Source: Hymenobacter duratus (GTDB taxonomy: Bacteria; Bacteroidota; Bacteroidia; Cytophagales; Hymenobacteraceae). Taken from it: DNA of 64,000 bases. The stretch spans positions 1,260,501 to 1,324,500 of the forward strand of contig NZ_JACWZZ010000001.1 in NCBI RefSeq assembly GCF_014698995.1, read 5' to 3'. The number at the start of each line of letters is the position of its first letter. Position 1 is the stretch's first letter. This document shows, one piece after another, positions 1-11,343 of this stretch. A program made the translations under genes and the position numbers. The notes under the pieces are model-generated. The model was not told the origin of the DNA. It worked only from the letters and a program-made list of their open reading frames with translations, and did no database searches.

Positions 1-23
1 AAAAGAATCATAGTAGAAAGTGC

Positions 24-78
24 AATTGAGAGCTTAGTGCTCAGACGGCTAGTAAGTCTGGACGCTAAGCTCTCAATT
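24..78 (+). promoter_or_regulatory. Long hairpin upstream of rplK
   Basis: AATTGAGAGCTTAG (24-37) pairs perfectly with 65-78. Inside it, CAGAC (42-46) pairs with GTCTG (56-60). The pairing can extend outward through AGTAGAA with a 7-base bulge on the 5' side. No T-tract follows, so this looks like an mRNA leader structure or processing site rather than a terminator. The upstream gene (nusG by synteny) lies outside the window. Confidence 0.55.
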
Positions 79-101
79 CTACTCTCACAGCCAGAAAACG
101 T

Positions 102-127
102 CGTCGGTTATCGGCTCCGGACCGACG
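102..127 (+). promoter_or_regulatory. rplK leader hairpin, possible L1 site
   Basis: CGTCGGT (102-108) pairs with ACCGACG (121-127), and a short GC stem may follow at 128-143. In many bacteria L1 represses the L11-L1 mRNA by binding a leader stem that mimics its 23S rRNA site. The position fits that role, but the L1-specific loop was not matched, so the function is inference. Confidence 0.35.
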
Positions 128-205
128 GTGCTTCCACTCGGAGCAGTAAACTAAAACTGAGGATTTTGCGGGTTACGCCGTGACGTCCGAAGCCTTACAA
201 ACCAA

Positions 206-649
206 ATGGCCAAGGAAATTAGAGGTTATCTGAAGCTTCAGATAAAGGGAGGTGCCGCGAATCCCGCGCCACCGGTTGGACCTGCACTTGGTAGCAAAGG
301 CCTTAACATCATGGAATTCTGCAAGCAGTTCAATGCTCGCACCCAGGATAAGGCCGGCCAAGTTTGTCCTGTACTCATCACCATGTACACCGACAAGTCG
401 TTTGACTTTGTGGTGAAGACTCCTCCGGTGCCGGTGCTCCTCATGGATGCCGCCAAGCTCCAGAGCGGTTCGAAAGAGCCGAACCGTAACAAGGTAGGGT
501 CGGTATCATGGGACCAAGTGCGCACTATCGCCGAGACGAAAATGCCGGACCTCAATGCCTTTAAGGTAGAGTCGGCAATGAAGCAGGTAGCTGGTACGGC
601 TCGCAGCATGGGCATCACCATCTCGGGTACTTCTCCCTTTGCTGAATAA
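206..649 (+). CDS. rplK: Ribosomal protein L11
   Basis: Large-subunit protein that binds the GTPase-associated region of 23S rRNA together with the L10-L12 stalk. The 147 residues start [12 protein letters not shown] and carry the family motif [17 protein letters not shown] near the N-terminus; the C-terminal rRNA-binding half ends with [10 protein letters not shown]. Length is close to the usual 141-145. The ATG at 206 has no Shine-Dalgarno sequence, as is usual in Bacteroidota. It is the first complete gene of the rplK-rplA-rplJ-rplL-rpoB-rpoC string, and a 205-base structured leader precedes it. secE-nusG would be expected just upstream, outside the window. Confidence 0.98.
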   Translation: MAKEIRGYLKLQIKGGAANPAPPVGPALGSKGLNIMEFCKQFNARTQDKAGQVCPVLITMYTDKSFDFVVKTPPVPVLLMDAAKLQSGSKEPNRNKVGSVSWDQVRTIAETKMPDLNAFKVESAMKQVAGTARSMGITISGTSPFAE

Positions 650-669
650 TCTAACGACGGAGAAGACAC

Positions 670-1365
670 ATGGCAAAGATTAGCAAAAAGCGCAAGGAAG
701 CCCTTGCCAAGCACGACCTGACCGAAGTTCGGAATCTGGTTGAAGCGGCCAAAGTGGTAAAGGACATCACCTATACCAAGTTTGACGCCTCCGTGGATAT
801 CGACGTTCGTCTGGGTGTTGACCCCCGCAAAGCTGACCAGATGGTACGTGGCGTAGCTACGTTGCCCCACGGTACCGGCAAAACCGTTCGTGTTCTGGCC
901 CTCGTTACGGCCGACAAAGAAGCCGAAGCTACTGCAGCTGGTGCTGACTATGTTGGGCTGGACGATTATATCGCCAAAATCGAAAAGGGCTGGACAGATA
1001 TCGACGTTATCATCACGATGCCGTCGGTAATGGCTAAAGTTGGTCGTCTGGGCCGGGTACTGGGCCCACGTGGCCTGATGCCGAACCCCAAATCTGGTAC
1101 TGTTACGACGGACGTAGCTAAAGCTGTTCAGGAAGTGAAGGCTGGTAAAATCGACTTCAAAGTTGACAAAACCGGTATCATCCACTGCTCGGTTGGTAAA
1201 GTGTCGTTCGATGACCAGAAGTTGGCTGAAAATGCCATTGAGGTTATCCAGACGCTGATCCGTCTGAAGCCTTCCTCGGCTAAAGGCACCTACATCAAGA
1301 GCATCACGCTTTCGAGCACGATGTCGCCTGCTGTTCCGGTTGACACCACGGTAACTTCCGCATAA
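670..1365 (+). CDS. rplA: Ribosomal protein L1
   Basis: L1 stalk protein of the 50S subunit, involved in E-site tRNA release; in many bacteria it is also the translational repressor of its own operon. The 231 residues match the family length. The signature [17 protein letters not shown] lies in the middle of the protein, followed by the conserved [11 protein letters not shown] stretch. It begins 20 bases after rplK and ends 19 bases before rplJ, so cotranscription is almost certain. Any autogenous L1 site would sit in the rplK leader rather than next to this gene. Confidence 0.98.
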   Translation: MAKISKKRKEALAKHDLTEVRNLVEAAKVVKDITYTKFDASVDIDVRLGVDPRKADQMVRGVATLPHGTGKTVRVLALVTADKEAEATAAGADYVGLDDYIAKIEKGWTDIDVIITMPSVMAKVGRLGRVLGPRGLMPNPKSGTVTTDVAKAVQEVKAGKIDFKVDKTGIIHCSVGKVSFDDQKLAENAIEVIQTLIRLKPSSAKGTYIKSITLSSTMSPAVPVDTTVTSA

Positions 1366-1384
1366 TTTAAATCAACACGACGAT

Positions 1385-1939
1385 ATGATCCGGGAAGAAA
1401 AACAAGCCCTCGTCGACGAGTTGAGCGAGAAGTTTCAATCGCACAACGCGTTCTACATTGCCGATGCATCGGGAATGTCGGTGGCGAAAATCAACGAGTT
1501 CCGTCGCCTGTGCTTCACGCGCGGCATGGAGTTCAAAGTGTACAAAAACACGTTCATCCGCAAAGCCCTCGACACCCTCGGTGGCGATACTTCGGAGATG
1601 GATGCTGCGCTGAAAGGCCAATCGGGCATCCTGTTCTCGAAAGAGTCGGGTAACGCTCCTGCTAAACTGCTGCAAGACTTCTACAAGTCGCAGAACTATG
1701 GCAAGAACGTAGAGCCGAAGCCTGCGTTGAAAGGTGCTTATGTAGATGCTGGCATCTACATCGGGGCTAATCAGCTCAGCGGCCTCAGCACACTTAAAGG
1801 CAAAAACGAGCTTATCGGTGACGTTATCGGTCTGCTCCAGTCGCCTGCCAAGAATGTTATCTCGGCTCTGTCGAGCGGTGGCAACAAATTGGCTGGTATC
1901 ATCAAAACGCTTTCCGAAAAAGAAGAGGTTGCAGGCTAA
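1385..1939 (+). CDS. rplJ: Ribosomal protein L10
   Basis: Base of the L12 stalk: it anchors L7/L12 dimers to 23S rRNA and helps recruit translation GTPases. The 184 residues are slightly longer than the usual 165-175. The N-terminal half has the family pattern of alternating charged and aromatic residues ending in the FKVYKNTFIRKAL segment; the C-terminal helix that binds L12 is Lys/Glu-rich. Only 19 bases separate it from rplA, so there is no room for the long L10 leader that precedes rplJ in many bacteria. Feedback control would have to act elsewhere. Confidence 0.97.
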   Translation: MIREEKQALVDELSEKFQSHNAFYIADASGMSVAKINEFRRLCFTRGMEFKVYKNTFIRKALDTLGGDTSEMDAALKGQSGILFSKESGNAPAKLLQDFYKSQNYGKNVEPKPALKGAYVDAGIYIGANQLSGLSTLKGKNELIGDVIGLLQSPAKNVISALSSGGNKLAGIIKTLSEKEEVAG

Positions 1940-2002
1940 CCGCTGCTCATCTTTTTCAACTTCAATTTCCTTCAACAACCCCCTTTTTAACAATCTACAG
2001 AA

Positions 2003-2380
2003 ATGGCAGATTTGAAAGCATTCGCCGAGCAGCTCGTTAGCCTGACGGTAAAAGAAGTAAACGAACTGGCTACTATCCTGAAAGACGAGTATGGCATTGA
2101 GCCTGCTGCTGCTGCTCCGGTAATGATGGCTGGCGGTGGCGCTGCTGCTGCTGAAGCTCCTGAGGAGAAGACTTCGTTTGACGTAATCCTGAAGTCGGCT
2201 GGTGCTGGCAAACTGGCTGTGGTGAAACTGGTGAAAGACCTGACCGGTCTGGGCCTGAAAGAAGCCAAAGAACTGGTTGACGGTGCTCCTAAGGCCCTGA
2301 AAGAAGGTGTTGCCAAAGACGAGGCTGAAGGCCTGAAGAAGCAACTGGAAGAAGCCGGCGCTGAAGTAGAAATCAAGTAG
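2003..2380 (+). CDS. rplL: Ribosomal protein L7/L12
   Basis: Stalk protein, present in several copies per ribosome, that contacts EF-G, EF-Tu and initiation factors. The 125 residues have the usual layout: an N-terminal dimerisation domain (about 1-32), an Ala/Gly-rich flexible hinge ([20 protein letters not shown]), and a C-terminal globular domain with the conserved [21 protein letters not shown] helix-turn-helix. It lies 63 bases after rplJ, a spacer that is pyrimidine- and A-rich just before the ATG. A hairpin with a short T-run follows the stop codon and may set the ratio of L12 to RNA polymerase. Confidence 0.98.
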   Translation: MADLKAFAEQLVSLTVKEVNELATILKDEYGIEPAAAAPVMMAGGGAAAAEAPEEKTSFDVILKSAGAGKLAVVKLVKDLTGLGLKEAKELVDGAPKALKEGVAKDEAEGLKKQLEEAGAEVEIK

Positions 2381-2418
2381 TTTCTGCTGCCTGCTCTTAA
2401 AACCAGCAAATAAGGAGA

Positions 2419-2444
2419 GGCCTGGCAACTAAGCCAGGTCTTTT
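2419..2444 (+). terminator. Attenuator-like terminator between rplL and rpoB
   Basis: GGCCTGGC (2419-2426) pairs with GCCAGGTC (2433-2440), with one G-T pair and loop AACTAA, followed by TTTT. The short T-run suggests partial termination. In E. coli a partial terminator sits in the same place and lowers rpoBC relative to rplJL. Confidence 0.7.
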
Positions 2445-2473
2445 CCTGTTTGTAGGCAACAAACTAGTCGGAA

Positions 2474-2545
2474 GTCCGTTTGCACGCCGCTTTGCGGCTT
2501 TTCGTGCCTACGGACGCCAGAAGCGCAAGGTTCTGCTTTGCGCTT
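2474..2545 (+). promoter_or_regulatory. Two further hairpins in the rpoB leader
   Basis: GTCCG (2474-2478) pairs with CGGAC (2511-2515), enclosing GCAC/GTGC and a GCCGC-TTT-GCGGC stem (2486-2498). Next to it, AAGCGCAA (2521-2528) pairs with TTGCGCTT (2538-2545). Together with 2419-2440 they make the 262-base rplL-rpoB spacer highly structured. No TAnnTTTG promoter was seen in the spacer. Confidence 0.5.
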
Positions 2546-2642
2546 TCGTGCGCCCGCAACTTTCAAATTTCTTTCAAGGCAGTGGCTGTGCTGCTGCCCT
2601 GATATGGATTCTCCCAGTGTCCATTTCCTAACCCCACATACA

Positions 2643-5600
2643 TTGGCTACACCGAAAGCACAGTCAGGTCTGCAAAAGCTGCAAGCTGCTGACGAGCGGA
2701 TCAACTTCGCCAAGATTAAAAAGGTTATTGAGTATCCGGATTTCCTGGACGTGCAGGTTCGCTCGTTCATGGATTTCTTCCAGTTGGAAACGGCTGCCGA
2801 GAACCGTACTGATGAGGGCCTGTTCAAAGTATTCGCCGAGAATTTTCCGATTTCGGACTCGCGCGAAAACTTCGTGCTGACCTTTATCGATTACCACGTT
2901 GACCCGCCCAAGTACTCGGTTGACGAGTGCATTGACCGCGGCCTCACGTACTCGGTTCCGCTGAAAGCCAAGTTGCGTCTGGTCTGTAATGACTCGGACA
3001 ACGAGGATTTTGAAACGATTGAGCAGGAAGTGTTCCTCGGGAACATTCCCTATATGACCGAAAAGGGCTCGTTCGTTATCAACGGCGCTGAGCGCGTTAT
3101 CGTATCGCAGCTGCACCGCTCGCCAGGTGTATTCTTCGCCCAGAGCAAGCATACGAACGGCACCAAGCTGTACTCGGCCCGCATTATCCCGTTCAAAGGC
3201 TCGTGGATTGAGTTTGCCACGGACGTGAACAACGTGATGTACGCCTACATCGACCGGAAGAAGAAATTCCCGGTTACCACGCTGCTGCGCGCCATCGGCT
3301 ACGGCACCGACAAAGACATTCTCGACCTGTTCGGTTTGTCGGAGGAAGTGAAGGCTGACAAAAAGAACCTCAAGAAAGCCGTTGGCCGCAAGCTGGCCGC
3401 CCGGGTGCTGCGCACTTGGACGGAAGACTTCGTGGACGAGGACACCGGGGAAGTGGTTTCCATCGACCGGAACGAGGTGCTGCTGGAGCGCGACTCCACC
3501 ATCGAGGAGGACGACATCGACACCATCCTGAACGCTGGTGCTAAGTCGGTGATTCTGCACCGTGAGAACGTAAACATTGCGGACTACGCAATTATTTACA
3601 ACACGCTGCAGAAGGACAACTCCAACTCGGAGAAAGAAGCCGTGGAGCAAATCTATCGTCAACTCCGGAACACGGAGGCTCCCGACGAAGAGACGGCTCG
3701 CGACATCATCCAAAAGCTATTCTTCTCGGATAAGCGCTACGACCTCGGGGACGTAGGCCGCTACCGTATAAATAAGAAACTGGGTATTGACACCGGTTGG
3801 GACGCCCGCGTACTGACCAACGAGGACATCGTTCTCATCGTGAAATACCTGATCGGTCTGATCAACTCGAAGGCCATTGTCGATGACATTGACCACTTGA
3901 GCAACCGCCGCGTGCGCACCGTGGGCGAGCAGCTCTACGCCCAGTTCGGCGTGGGTCTGGCCCGGATGGCGCGTACCATTAAGGAGCGCATGAACGTGCG
4001 TGACAACGAGGACTTCAAGCCAGTTGACTTGATCAACGCCCGGACGCTGTCGTCGGTTATCAACTCGTTCTTCGGCACCAACCAGTTGTCGCAGTTCATG
4101 GACCAAACCAACCCGCTGGCTGAGGTGACGCACAAGCGTCGCGTATCGGCACTGGGGCCGGGAGGTCTGTCGCGCGAGCGGGCTGGTTTCGAAGTACGTG
4201 ACGTGCACTACACGCACTACGGCCGCCTCTGCACCATCGAAACGCCGGAAGGACCGAACATCGGTCTGATTTCGTCGCTTTGCGTGCATGCCCGGGTTAA
4301 CTCGATGGGCTTCATCGAGACGCCGTACCGCACCGTAGAAAACGGCAAGGTGGATACGACAGAGAACGTGAAGTATCTGACCGCCGAGGAAGAAGACACC
4401 CACCACATTGCACAGGCTAACGCCCGTATTGATGAGGCGGGTAACTTCATCAACGACTTGGTAAAAGGTCGTTTCGAAGGTGACTTCCCCGTGGTAGGTC
4501 CCGGCGAATACAGCTACATGGACGTGGCACCGAACCAGATTGTATCGGTGGCGGCTTCGCTGATTCCTTTCCTGGAGCACGATGATGCTAACCGGGCACT
4601 GATGGGCTCGAACATGCAGCGTCAGGCAGTTCCGCTGCTGAAAGCCGAGGCTCCGATTGTGGGCACCGGTCTGGAAGGCCGCGTAGCTACTGACTCGCGC
4701 ACGTTGGTAGTAGCTGAAGGCAACGGCGTAATCGACTACGTGGATGCTAACCGCATCGTCGTGAAATACGACCTGACGGACGACGACATTCTCGTAAGCT
4801 TCGACGCTGAGAAGATTTCCTACGACCTGATCAAGTTCCGTCGTACCAACCAGGATACCTGCATCAACCTGACGCCGCTCGTGAAGAACGGCGAACGGGT
4901 GGTGAAAGGCCAGGTTTTGTGCGAAGGCTACGGCACCAACAAAGGTGAGCTGGCCCTGGGCCGGAACATGCAGGTGGCCTTCATGCCGTGGCAGGGCTAC
5001 AACTTCGAGGATGCCATTGTCATCTCGGAGAAAGTAGTGCGCGACGACATCTTCACCTCGATTCACATCGAGGAGTTTGAGCTGGAAGTGCGCGAAACCA
5101 AGCGCGGCGAAGAAGAGCTGACCTCGGAAATTCCGAACGTGAGCGAAGAAGCCGTGCGCAACCTCGACGACAACGGTATCATCCGTCTGGGCGCTGAGGT
5201 GAAGGAAGGCGACATTCTGATCGGTAAGATTACGCCGAAGGGCGAAACTGACCCGACCCCGGAAGAGAAGCTGCTCCGCGCCATTTTCGGTGACAAAGCC
5301 GGCGACGTGAAGGATGCCTCTCTTAAGGCGCCACCGTCCCTGCAGGGGGTAGTTATCGGCACCAAGCTGTTCTCGCGTCCGAAGAAAGACAAAAACCTGC
5401 GGGCCAAGTCGAAGAAGGAAGTAGAAGAGTTGAAGGAATCATACGCTCGTGAGTTGCGTGGCATCAAAGCCGTAATGGTGGAGAAGCTGGTGCAACTGCT
5501 GGAAGGCAAAACCTCCCAGGGCGTGAAGCACAAATTCGGCGACGAAATCGTCTCGAAGGGAGTAAAATTCGGCAAGAAGAACATTGCTGAGAACCTCTTC

Positions 5601-6545
5601 CCTGAGAAGAATCCTTACAAGGACGAGAGCAATTACGCTGTGCCCGAGGAGGTGAACATGTTCAAAGACCTCGTGCTGGAAGGCTGGACTGCCGACGCCC
5701 GCGTGAACGGCATGGTGCTGCAACTGGTGAAAAACTACGCCAAGAAGCGCAACACCATCACGGCCCGCTTCAAGCGTGACCGATTCACGCTGGAGGTTGG
5801 TGACGAGCTGCCCGCCGGTATCGTACAGCTGGCCAAAGTGTACATCGCCAAAAAGCGCAAGCTGAAGGTAGGTGACAAGATGGCTGGTCGTCACGGTAAC
5901 AAAGGGGTAGTAGCCCGCATCGTGCGCGACGAGGACATGCCTTTCCTGCCCGACGGCACACCAATGGACATCGTGCTCAACCCGCTGGGTGTACCGAGCC
6001 GGATGAACATCGGTCAGATTTACGAGACCGTACTGGGCTGGGCCGGCCTTAAGCTGGGCCGCACCTACGCTACCCCGATTTTCGATGGTGCTACCGAAGC
6101 GGAAGTATCAGCCGAACTGACGGAAGCCGGGCTGCCGACCTTCGGCCGCGCGTACCTGCACGACGGCCTCACTGGCCAGCGTTTCGACCAGCCGGTAACG
6201 GTGGGTGTTATCTATATGCTGAAACTGGGTCACCTGGTGGATGACAAGATGCACGCCCGTTCGATCGGACCGTACTCGCTCATTACGCAGCAGCCGCTGG
6301 GTGGTAAGGCGCAGTTTGGTGGTCAGCGCTTCGGCGAGATGGAAGTGTGGGCATTGGAGGCCTTCGGTGCTTCCAACGTGCTGCAGGAAATCCTAACCGT
6401 GAAGTCGGATGACGTGGTAGGCCGTGCCAAAGCGTACGAAGCCATTGTAAAAGGCGACGTACTGCCCAAGCCGAATATCCCCGAGTCGTTCAACGTACTC
6501 ATTCATGAGCTACGTGGTCTGGCCCTGGAAATCACGCTTGACTAA
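2643..6545 (+). CDS. rpoB: RNA polymerase beta subunit
   Basis: Catalytic subunit of RNA polymerase. With the TTG start at 2643 the protein is 1300 residues and begins [20 protein letters not shown], which fits the family start; homology becomes clear at [20 protein letters not shown]. The open frame extends back to ATGs at 2604 and 2538, but that stretch overlaps leader hairpins and encodes Cys/Trp-rich sequence unlike RpoB. The rifampicin-pocket segment [20 protein letters not shown] starts near residue 476, followed by [12 protein letters not shown] and the C-terminal [17 protein letters not shown]. It lies 262 bases after rplL and is followed by a strong terminator hairpin before rpoC. 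Confidence 0.96.
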   Translation: MATPKAQSGLQKLQAADERINFAKIKKVIEYPDFLDVQVRSFMDFFQLETAAENRTDEGLFKVFAENFPISDSRENFVLTFIDYHVDPPKYSVDECIDRGLTYSVPLKAKLRLVCNDSDNEDFETIEQEVFLGNIPYMTEKGSFVINGAERVIVSQLHRSPGVFFAQSKHTNGTKLYSARIIPFKGSWIEFATDVNNVMYAYIDRKKKFPVTTLLRAIGYGTDKDILDLFGLSEEVKADKKNLKKAVGRKLAARVLRTWTEDFVDEDTGEVVSIDRNEVLLERDSTIEEDDIDTILNAGAKSVILHRENVNIADYAIIYNTLQKDNSNSEKEAVEQIYRQLRNTEAPDEETARDIIQKLFFSDKRYDLGDVGRYRINKKLGIDTGWDARVLTNEDIVLIVKYLIGLINSKAIVDDIDHLSNRRVRTVGEQLYAQFGVGLARMARTIKERMNVRDNEDFKPVDLINARTLSSVINSFFGTNQLSQFMDQTNPLAEVTHKRRVSALGPGGLSRERAGFEVRDVHYTHYGRLCTIETPEGPNIGLISSLCVHARVNSMGFIETPYRTVENGKVDTTENVKYLTAEEEDTHHIAQANARIDEAGNFINDLVKGRFEGDFPVVGPGEYSYMDVAPNQIVSVAASLIPFLEHDDANRALMGSNMQRQAVPLLKAEAPIVGTGLEGRVATDSRTLVVAEGNGVIDYVDANRIVVKYDLTDDDILVSFDAEKISYDLIKFRRTNQDTCINLTPLVKNGERVVKGQVLCEGYGTNKGELALGRNMQVAFMPWQGYNFEDAIVISEKVVRDDIFTSIHIEEFELEVRETKRGEEELTSEIPNVSEEAVRNLDDNGIIRLGAEVKEGDILIGKITPKGETDPTPEEKLLRAIFGDKAGDVKDASLKAPPSLQGVVIGTKLFSRPKKDKNLRAKSKKEVEELKESYARELRGIKAVMVEKLVQLLEGKTSQGVKHKFGDEIVSKGVKFGKKNIAENLFPEKNPYKDESNYAVPEEVNMFKDLVLEGWTADARVNGMVLQLVKNYAKKRNTITARFKRDRFTLEVGDELPAGIVQLAKVYIAKKRKLKVGDKMAGRHGNKGVVARIVRDEDMPFLPDGTPMDIVLNPLGVPSRMNIGQIYETVLGWAGLKLGRTYATPIFDGATEAEVSAELTEAGLPTFGRAYLHDGLTGQRFDQPVTVGVIYMLKLGHLVDDKMHARSIGPYSLITQQPLGGKAQFGGQRFGEMEVWALEAFGASNVLQEILTVKSDDVVGRAKAYEAIVKGDVLPKPNIPESFNVLIHELRGLALEITLD

Positions 6546-6556
6546 GGTTTGAAAGT

Positions 6557-6593
6557 AGTGGCTGCTGATGTGCAAGTATCGGCAGCCACTTTT
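6557..6593 (+). terminator. Intrinsic terminator between rpoB and rpoC
   Basis: A 13-bp stem (6557-6569 with 6578-6590, one G-T pair, loop GTGCAAGT) ends in TTTT. It starts 11 bases after the rpoB stop codon. A stem this stable should stop a sizeable fraction of transcripts before rpoC. Confidence 0.8.
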
Positions 6594-6889
6594 CAAGTCT
6601 TGCTTATAGAGAGTGCCCGCGGTTCGGGCAACCGATAACAGCCGCTGCCGGCGTCGTTCCGAGATAAGGTCAGAACGGCATCAACCTCCGGCGGCTACTG
6701 GCCGCATACTGACTCAGCTTGCTGAGTCGCCCGATTACCAGACCTGGCGAAGAACTACTGCGCGGCGTACCTATCCGACCCGCAGAGCACTTTTCGCAGA
6801 GTCGAACTGTTACGTTCTTTCCGACCCCTCTTAAGATGGGCGGAACCAACGGACAGAAAAAAGCCACCAGCTAACAACAGCTACCCTAC
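6594..6889 (+). promoter_or_regulatory. rpoC leader region with no convincing gene
   Basis: This is a 296-base non-coding stretch. It holds GACTCAG-CTTG-CTGAGTC (6711-6728, 7-bp stem with a CTTG tetraloop) and GCGGC/GCCGC around 6691-6706. A 73-codon open frame at 6613-6834 has no recognisable sequence and crosses these hairpins, so it is not called. A promoter for rpoC probably lies here, but no clear TAnnTTTG box was found. Confidence 0.45.
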
Positions 6890-9800
6890 ATGGCGTTTGC
6901 AAAAAACAAGAAACTGGTACAGGACTTCTCGAAAGTCACCATTTCGCTGGCCTCGCCCGAATCCATCCTGGAGCGGTCGAACGGTGAGGTTGTGAAACCC
7001 GAGACGATCAACTACCGGACGTACAAGCCCGAGATGGGCGGCCTGTTTTGCGAGCGGATTTTCGGTCCCGTGAAGGACTGGGAATGCCACTGCGGCAAAT
7101 ACAAGCGGATTCGCTACAAAGGCATCATCTGCGACCGGTGCGGCGTGGAGGTGACCGAGAAGAAAGTACGCCGGGAGCGGATGGGCCACATCGAACTGGT
7201 GGTGCCCGTTGCGCATATCTGGTACTTCAAGTCCCTGCCCAATAAAATCGGCTACCTGCTGGGCCTGCCCACCAAGAAGCTCGATCAAATTATCTATTAC
7301 GAGCGGTACGTAGTGGTACAGCCCGGCGTATTGGGCGACGAAGGCGTGCAGCAGCTCGACTTCCTCACTGAAGACGAATACCTCGACATCATCGACAAGC
7401 TCCCCCGGGAGAACCAGATGCTGCCAAACGAGGACCCCAACAAGTTCATTGCCCGCATGGGTGCCGATGCCCTGCAACTCCTGTTGGAGCGCATCAACCT
7501 GGACGAGTTGTCGTACTCGCTGCGTGATTCTGCCGCTCACGAAACTTCTCAGCAGCGGAAAGCTGAGGCCCTGAAGCGCCTGCGCGTAGTGGAAGCCTTC
7601 CGCGATGCCGCTACCCGCGTGGAGAACAAGCCCGAGTGGATGGTCATCCGCATGGTGCCGGTGATTCCACCGGAACTGCGCCCGCTCGTTCCACTGGACG
7701 GTGGCCGTTTCGCTACGTCCGACCTAAATGACCTGTACCGTCGCGTCATCATCCGCAACAACCGCCTCAAGCGCCTGATCGAAATCAAAGCGCCCGAAGT
7801 AATTCTGCGGAACGAGAAGCGTATGCTGCAGGAAGCCGTGGATTCGCTGTTCGACAACTCGCGTAAGGTGAATGCCGTGCGTGCCGAAGGCAACCGCGCC
7901 CTGAAGTCGCTGTCCGATATGCTGAAAGGCAAGCAGGGCCGCTTCCGTCAGAACCTGCTCGGTAAGCGTGTCGACTATTCCGGTCGTTCGGTAATCGTCG
8001 TTGGTCCGGAGCTGAAGCTGCACGAGTGCGGTCTGCCCAAGAACATGGCGGCCGAGCTGTTCAAGCCGTTCATCATCCGCAAGCTCATTGAGCGCGGCAT
8101 CGTGAAAACGGTGAAATCGGCTAAGAAGATTGTGGACCGCAAGGACGCTGTTGTTTGGGACATCCTGGAGAACGTGCTGAAAGGCCACCCAGTATTGCTC
8201 AACCGGGCTCCTACGCTTCACCGTCTGGGTATCCAAGCGTTCCAGCCGCGCCTCATCGAGGGCAAGGCTATCCAGCTGCACCCACTCGTTTGTACGGCCT
8301 TCAACGCTGACTTTGACGGTGACCAGATGGCAGTGCACGTTCCCTTGGGACCGGCCGCTATCCTGGAAGCCTCCATGCTCATGCTGGCCTCGCACAACAT
8401 CCTGAACCCTGCCAACGGCGCCCCGATTGCGGTACCGTCGCAGGACATGGTTCTGGGCTTGTACTACGTGACCAAAGGCAAGCGTACCACGCCTGAGGAG
8501 AAAATCGACGGCGAAGGCATGATGTTCTACTCCGATGAGGAAGTAGTCATTGCCATCAATGAAGGCATTCTGTCCAAGCACGCCTATATCAAGGTGCGCA
8601 CGCAGGTTCGCGACGAGGAGGATAACCTCGTCACGAAGATCATTGAGACGGTTGCCGGGCGTGTGCTGTTCAACCAGCTGGTGCCGACGGAAGTAGGTTT
8701 CGTGGATGAGCTGCTGACTAAGAAAAAGCTGCAGCAGATCATTTCGATGGTGTTCAAGCGGACCGGTATGGCCCGTACGGCGCAGTTCCTCGACGACATC
8801 AAGACGCTGGGTTTCCAGTCGGCTTACAAAGGTGGTCTGTCGATGGGTCTGGGCGACATCCAGATTCCGAAAGAGAAGGATGCCCTCGTAGCGCAGGCGC
8901 AAGCCGACGTGAAAGCTGTTACCCAGAACTACCAGATGGGTCTGATTACCGACAACGAGCGGTACAACCAGGTTATCGATATCTGGACGCGCATCAACAA
9001 CCAAATCACTGAAACCCTCATGGGTCGCCTCGAAAAGGAGAACCAAGGCTTCAACTCGATTTACATGATGATGCACTCCGGTGCTCGTGGCTCGCGTGAG
9101 CAGATTCGTCAGCTCGGCGGTATGCGGGGTCTGATGGCCAAGCCGCAGAAGTCGCTCCAGGGTTCGGTAGGCGAGATTATCGAAAACCCGATTCTGTCGA
9201 ACTTCAAAGAAGGTCTGGACGTAATCGAGTACTTCATTTCGACCCACGGTGCCCGGAAGGGTCTGGCCGATACGGCTCTGAAGACGGCCGACGCCGGCTA
9301 CCTGACGCGTCGTCTGGTAGACGTATCGCAGGACGTCATCGTGAACGAAGTAGACTGCGGTACCCTCCGTGGCATCGAAACCTTCGCGCTGAAAGACAAC
9401 GAGGACGTAGTAGAGCCACTGGCTGAGCGTATCTTGGGCCGCGTAGCGGTGCACGATATCATCGACCCGCTGACGGATGAAATCATCCTGACGGCTGGTG
9501 ATGAAATCACCGAGGAAATCACGCGTCGCATAGACAACACCAGCATCGAATCGGTAGAAATCCGCTCGGTACTGACCTGCGAATCGAAGCGTGGTATCTG
9601 CGGCAAGTGCTACGGCCGTAACCTGTCGTCAGGCCGTATGGTACAGAAAGGTGAGGCTGTCGGCGTAATTGCTGCCCAGTCTATCGGTGAACCCGGCACC
9701 CAGCTGACCCTGCGTACCTTCCACGTAGGTGGTACTGCTTCTAACATTGCCGTTGAAGCCAGCCTGAAGGCGAAATTCGCCGGTGTAGTAGAGTTCGAAG

Positions 9801-11242
9801 ATATCCGGACCGTAGAAACCGCTAATGCCGATGGCGAGCCGGTGAAAGTTGTGATGGGTCGCTCGGGCGAAATCCGCATTGTAGAGAAAGGCACGGGCAA
9901 AGTGTTCATCTCGAACCACGTGCCGTACGGCTCGTTCCTGCTGGTAGAAGAAGGCCAGGAGGTAGAGAAGGGTGCGGAGCTCAACAACTGGGACCCGTAC
10001 AACGCCGTTATTCTGGCCGAGTTCGACGGTACCGTTCAGTACGACGCCATTACGGAAGGCATCACCTACCGTGAGGAATCGGATGAGCAGACCGGTCACC
10101 GCGAGAAAGTAATCATCGAATCGAAGGCGAAGGATCAAAACCCTGCCATCATCGTGCGCCCCGGCAAAAAGGGCGACATGGAAGGTTCGAAAGGCTACTC
10201 CATCCCGGTGGGCTCGCACCTCAACGTCGAGAACGGTGAGAAAATCAAGGCTGGTCAGATTCTGGCTAAGATTCCGCGTGCCGTGGGCAAAACCCGCGAC
10301 ATTACCGGTGGTCTGCCCCGTGTTACGGAGCTTTTCGAAGCGCGTAACCCGTCGAACCCAGCTGTTGTAGCTGAAATCGACGGTGTGGTAACTTATGGTA
10401 CGGTGAAGCGTGGTAACCGGGAAATCTTCGTGGAGTCGAAAGACGGCGTCAAGAAGAAGTACATGGTGCCGCTGTCTAAGCACATTCTGGTGCAGGACAA
10501 CGACTTCATCCGCGCTGGCTCACCGCTTTCCGATGGTGCCATCACGCCTTCGGATATCCTGAGCATTCAGGGCCCAGGTGCCGTGCAGGAGTACCTCGTG
10601 AATGAGATTCAGGAAGTATACCGCTTGCAGGGTGTGAAAATCAACGATAAGCACATCGAGGTGGTAGTTCGCCAGATGATGCAGAAAGTTGTGATTCTCG
10701 ACGCCGGCGACACGACCTTCTTGGAGCACCAGGTAATCGACAAGATTATCTTCATGGAGGAAAACGATACCATCATCGACATGAAGGTGGTAACGAATGC
10801 CGGCGACTCGACCAACCTGAAGCCCGGCCAGATTGTAACGGCTCGTCGCCTGCGCGACGAGAACAGCAGCCTGCGCCGCCGCGACCTGGCCTTGGTAGAA
10901 GTGCGCGACGCACAGCCTTCGGTATCCCGTCCTACGCTGCAGGGTATCACCCAGGCTTCGCTGGGCACCCAGTCGTTCATCTCGGCCGCATCCTTCCAGG
11001 AAACGACCAAGGTGCTGTCGGAAGCTGCCATCCGTGGCAAAGCCGACGAACTGTTGGGTCTGAAGGAAAACGTAATCGTAGGTCACCTCATCCCGGCTGG
11101 TACCGGTCTGCGCGAATACACGCGTCAGATCGTCGGCTCGAGGGAAGAGTTGGAAGCCGCTCAGGCAGCCAAAGCCGACGATGCACCTGCTCCGGCCAAG
11201 CGTGCCGCCCGCGCCTCGCGCCGCGAGTCGGTTTCGGAGTAA
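6890..11242 (+). CDS. rpoC: RNA polymerase beta' subunit
   Basis: Second large catalytic subunit, 1450 residues, typical for Bacteroidota. It starts [20 protein letters not shown]. Zinc site 1 is Cys66, Cys68, Cys81 and Cys84. The absolutely conserved NADFDGD with the three Mg2+-binding aspartates is at 472-478. A second Cys cluster is in [18 protein letters not shown], followed by the trigger-loop/bridge region ([21 protein letters not shown] split by conserved Gly/Thr). The C-terminus is Ala/Arg-rich (about 30 residues) and probably disordered. A GAAA-capped terminator follows directly, so rpoC ends its transcription unit. Confidence 0.98.
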   Translation: MAFAKNKKLVQDFSKVTISLASPESILERSNGEVVKPETINYRTYKPEMGGLFCERIFGPVKDWECHCGKYKRIRYKGIICDRCGVEVTEKKVRRERMGHIELVVPVAHIWYFKSLPNKIGYLLGLPTKKLDQIIYYERYVVVQPGVLGDEGVQQLDFLTEDEYLDIIDKLPRENQMLPNEDPNKFIARMGADALQLLLERINLDELSYSLRDSAAHETSQQRKAEALKRLRVVEAFRDAATRVENKPEWMVIRMVPVIPPELRPLVPLDGGRFATSDLNDLYRRVIIRNNRLKRLIEIKAPEVILRNEKRMLQEAVDSLFDNSRKVNAVRAEGNRALKSLSDMLKGKQGRFRQNLLGKRVDYSGRSVIVVGPELKLHECGLPKNMAAELFKPFIIRKLIERGIVKTVKSAKKIVDRKDAVVWDILENVLKGHPVLLNRAPTLHRLGIQAFQPRLIEGKAIQLHPLVCTAFNADFDGDQMAVHVPLGPAAILEASMLMLASHNILNPANGAPIAVPSQDMVLGLYYVTKGKRTTPEEKIDGEGMMFYSDEEVVIAINEGILSKHAYIKVRTQVRDEEDNLVTKIIETVAGRVLFNQLVPTEVGFVDELLTKKKLQQIISMVFKRTGMARTAQFLDDIKTLGFQSAYKGGLSMGLGDIQIPKEKDALVAQAQADVKAVTQNYQMGLITDNERYNQVIDIWTRINNQITETLMGRLEKENQGFNSIYMMMHSGARGSREQIRQLGGMRGLMAKPQKSLQGSVGEIIENPILSNFKEGLDVIEYFISTHGARKGLADTALKTADAGYLTRRLVDVSQDVIVNEVDCGTLRGIETFALKDNEDVVEPLAERILGRVAVHDIIDPLTDEIILTAGDEITEEITRRIDNTSIESVEIRSVLTCESKRGICGKCYGRNLSSGRMVQKGEAVGVIAAQSIGEPGTQLTLRTFHVGGTASNIAVEASLKAKFAGVVEFEDIRTVETANADGEPVKVVMGRSGEIRIVEKGTGKVFISNHVPYGSFLLVEEGQEVEKGAELNNWDPYNAVILAEFDGTVQYDAITEGITYREESDEQTGHREKVIIESKAKDQNPAIIVRPGKKGDMEGSKGYSIPVGSHLNVENGEKIKAGQILAKIPRAVGKTRDITGGLPRVTELFEARNPSNPAVVAEIDGVVTYGTVKRGNREIFVESKDGVKKKYMVPLSKHILVQDNDFIRAGSPLSDGAITPSDILSIQGPGAVQEYLVNEIQEVYRLQGVKINDKHIEVVVRQMMQKVVILDAGDTTFLEHQVIDKIIFMEENDTIIDMKVVTNAGDSTNLKPGQIVTARRLRDENSSLRRRDLALVEVRDAQPSVSRPTLQGITQASLGTQSFISAASFQETTKVLSEAAIRGKADELLGLKENVIVGHLIPAGTGLREYTRQIVGSREELEAAQAAKADDAPAPAKRAARASRRESVSE

Positions 11243-11265
11243 TCTGAATCGGAGTATAGTAGAGA

Positions 11266-11300
11266 AGCCGGCTGGGGAAACCCGGCCGGCTTTTTCTTTT
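11266..11300 (+). terminator. Terminator after rpoC
   Basis: An 11-bp GC-rich stem (11266-11276 with 11281-11291, one G-T pair) with a stable GAAA tetraloop is followed by TTTTTCTTTT. Confidence 0.92.
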
Positions 11301-11343
11301 ACTTTACCGGATATTTCAGGATTGCCATTCTATTCAAACATCT

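Noticed and set aside
24..78. Folded region considered as a tRNA or small RNA gene
   Set aside because: No cloverleaf, T-loop or CCA-proximal stem pattern; a single long hairpin only.
6613..6834. 73-codon open frame between rpoB and rpoC
   Set aside because: It crosses hairpins, is Arg/Thr-rich without known motif, and has no start context; better explained as the rpoC leader.
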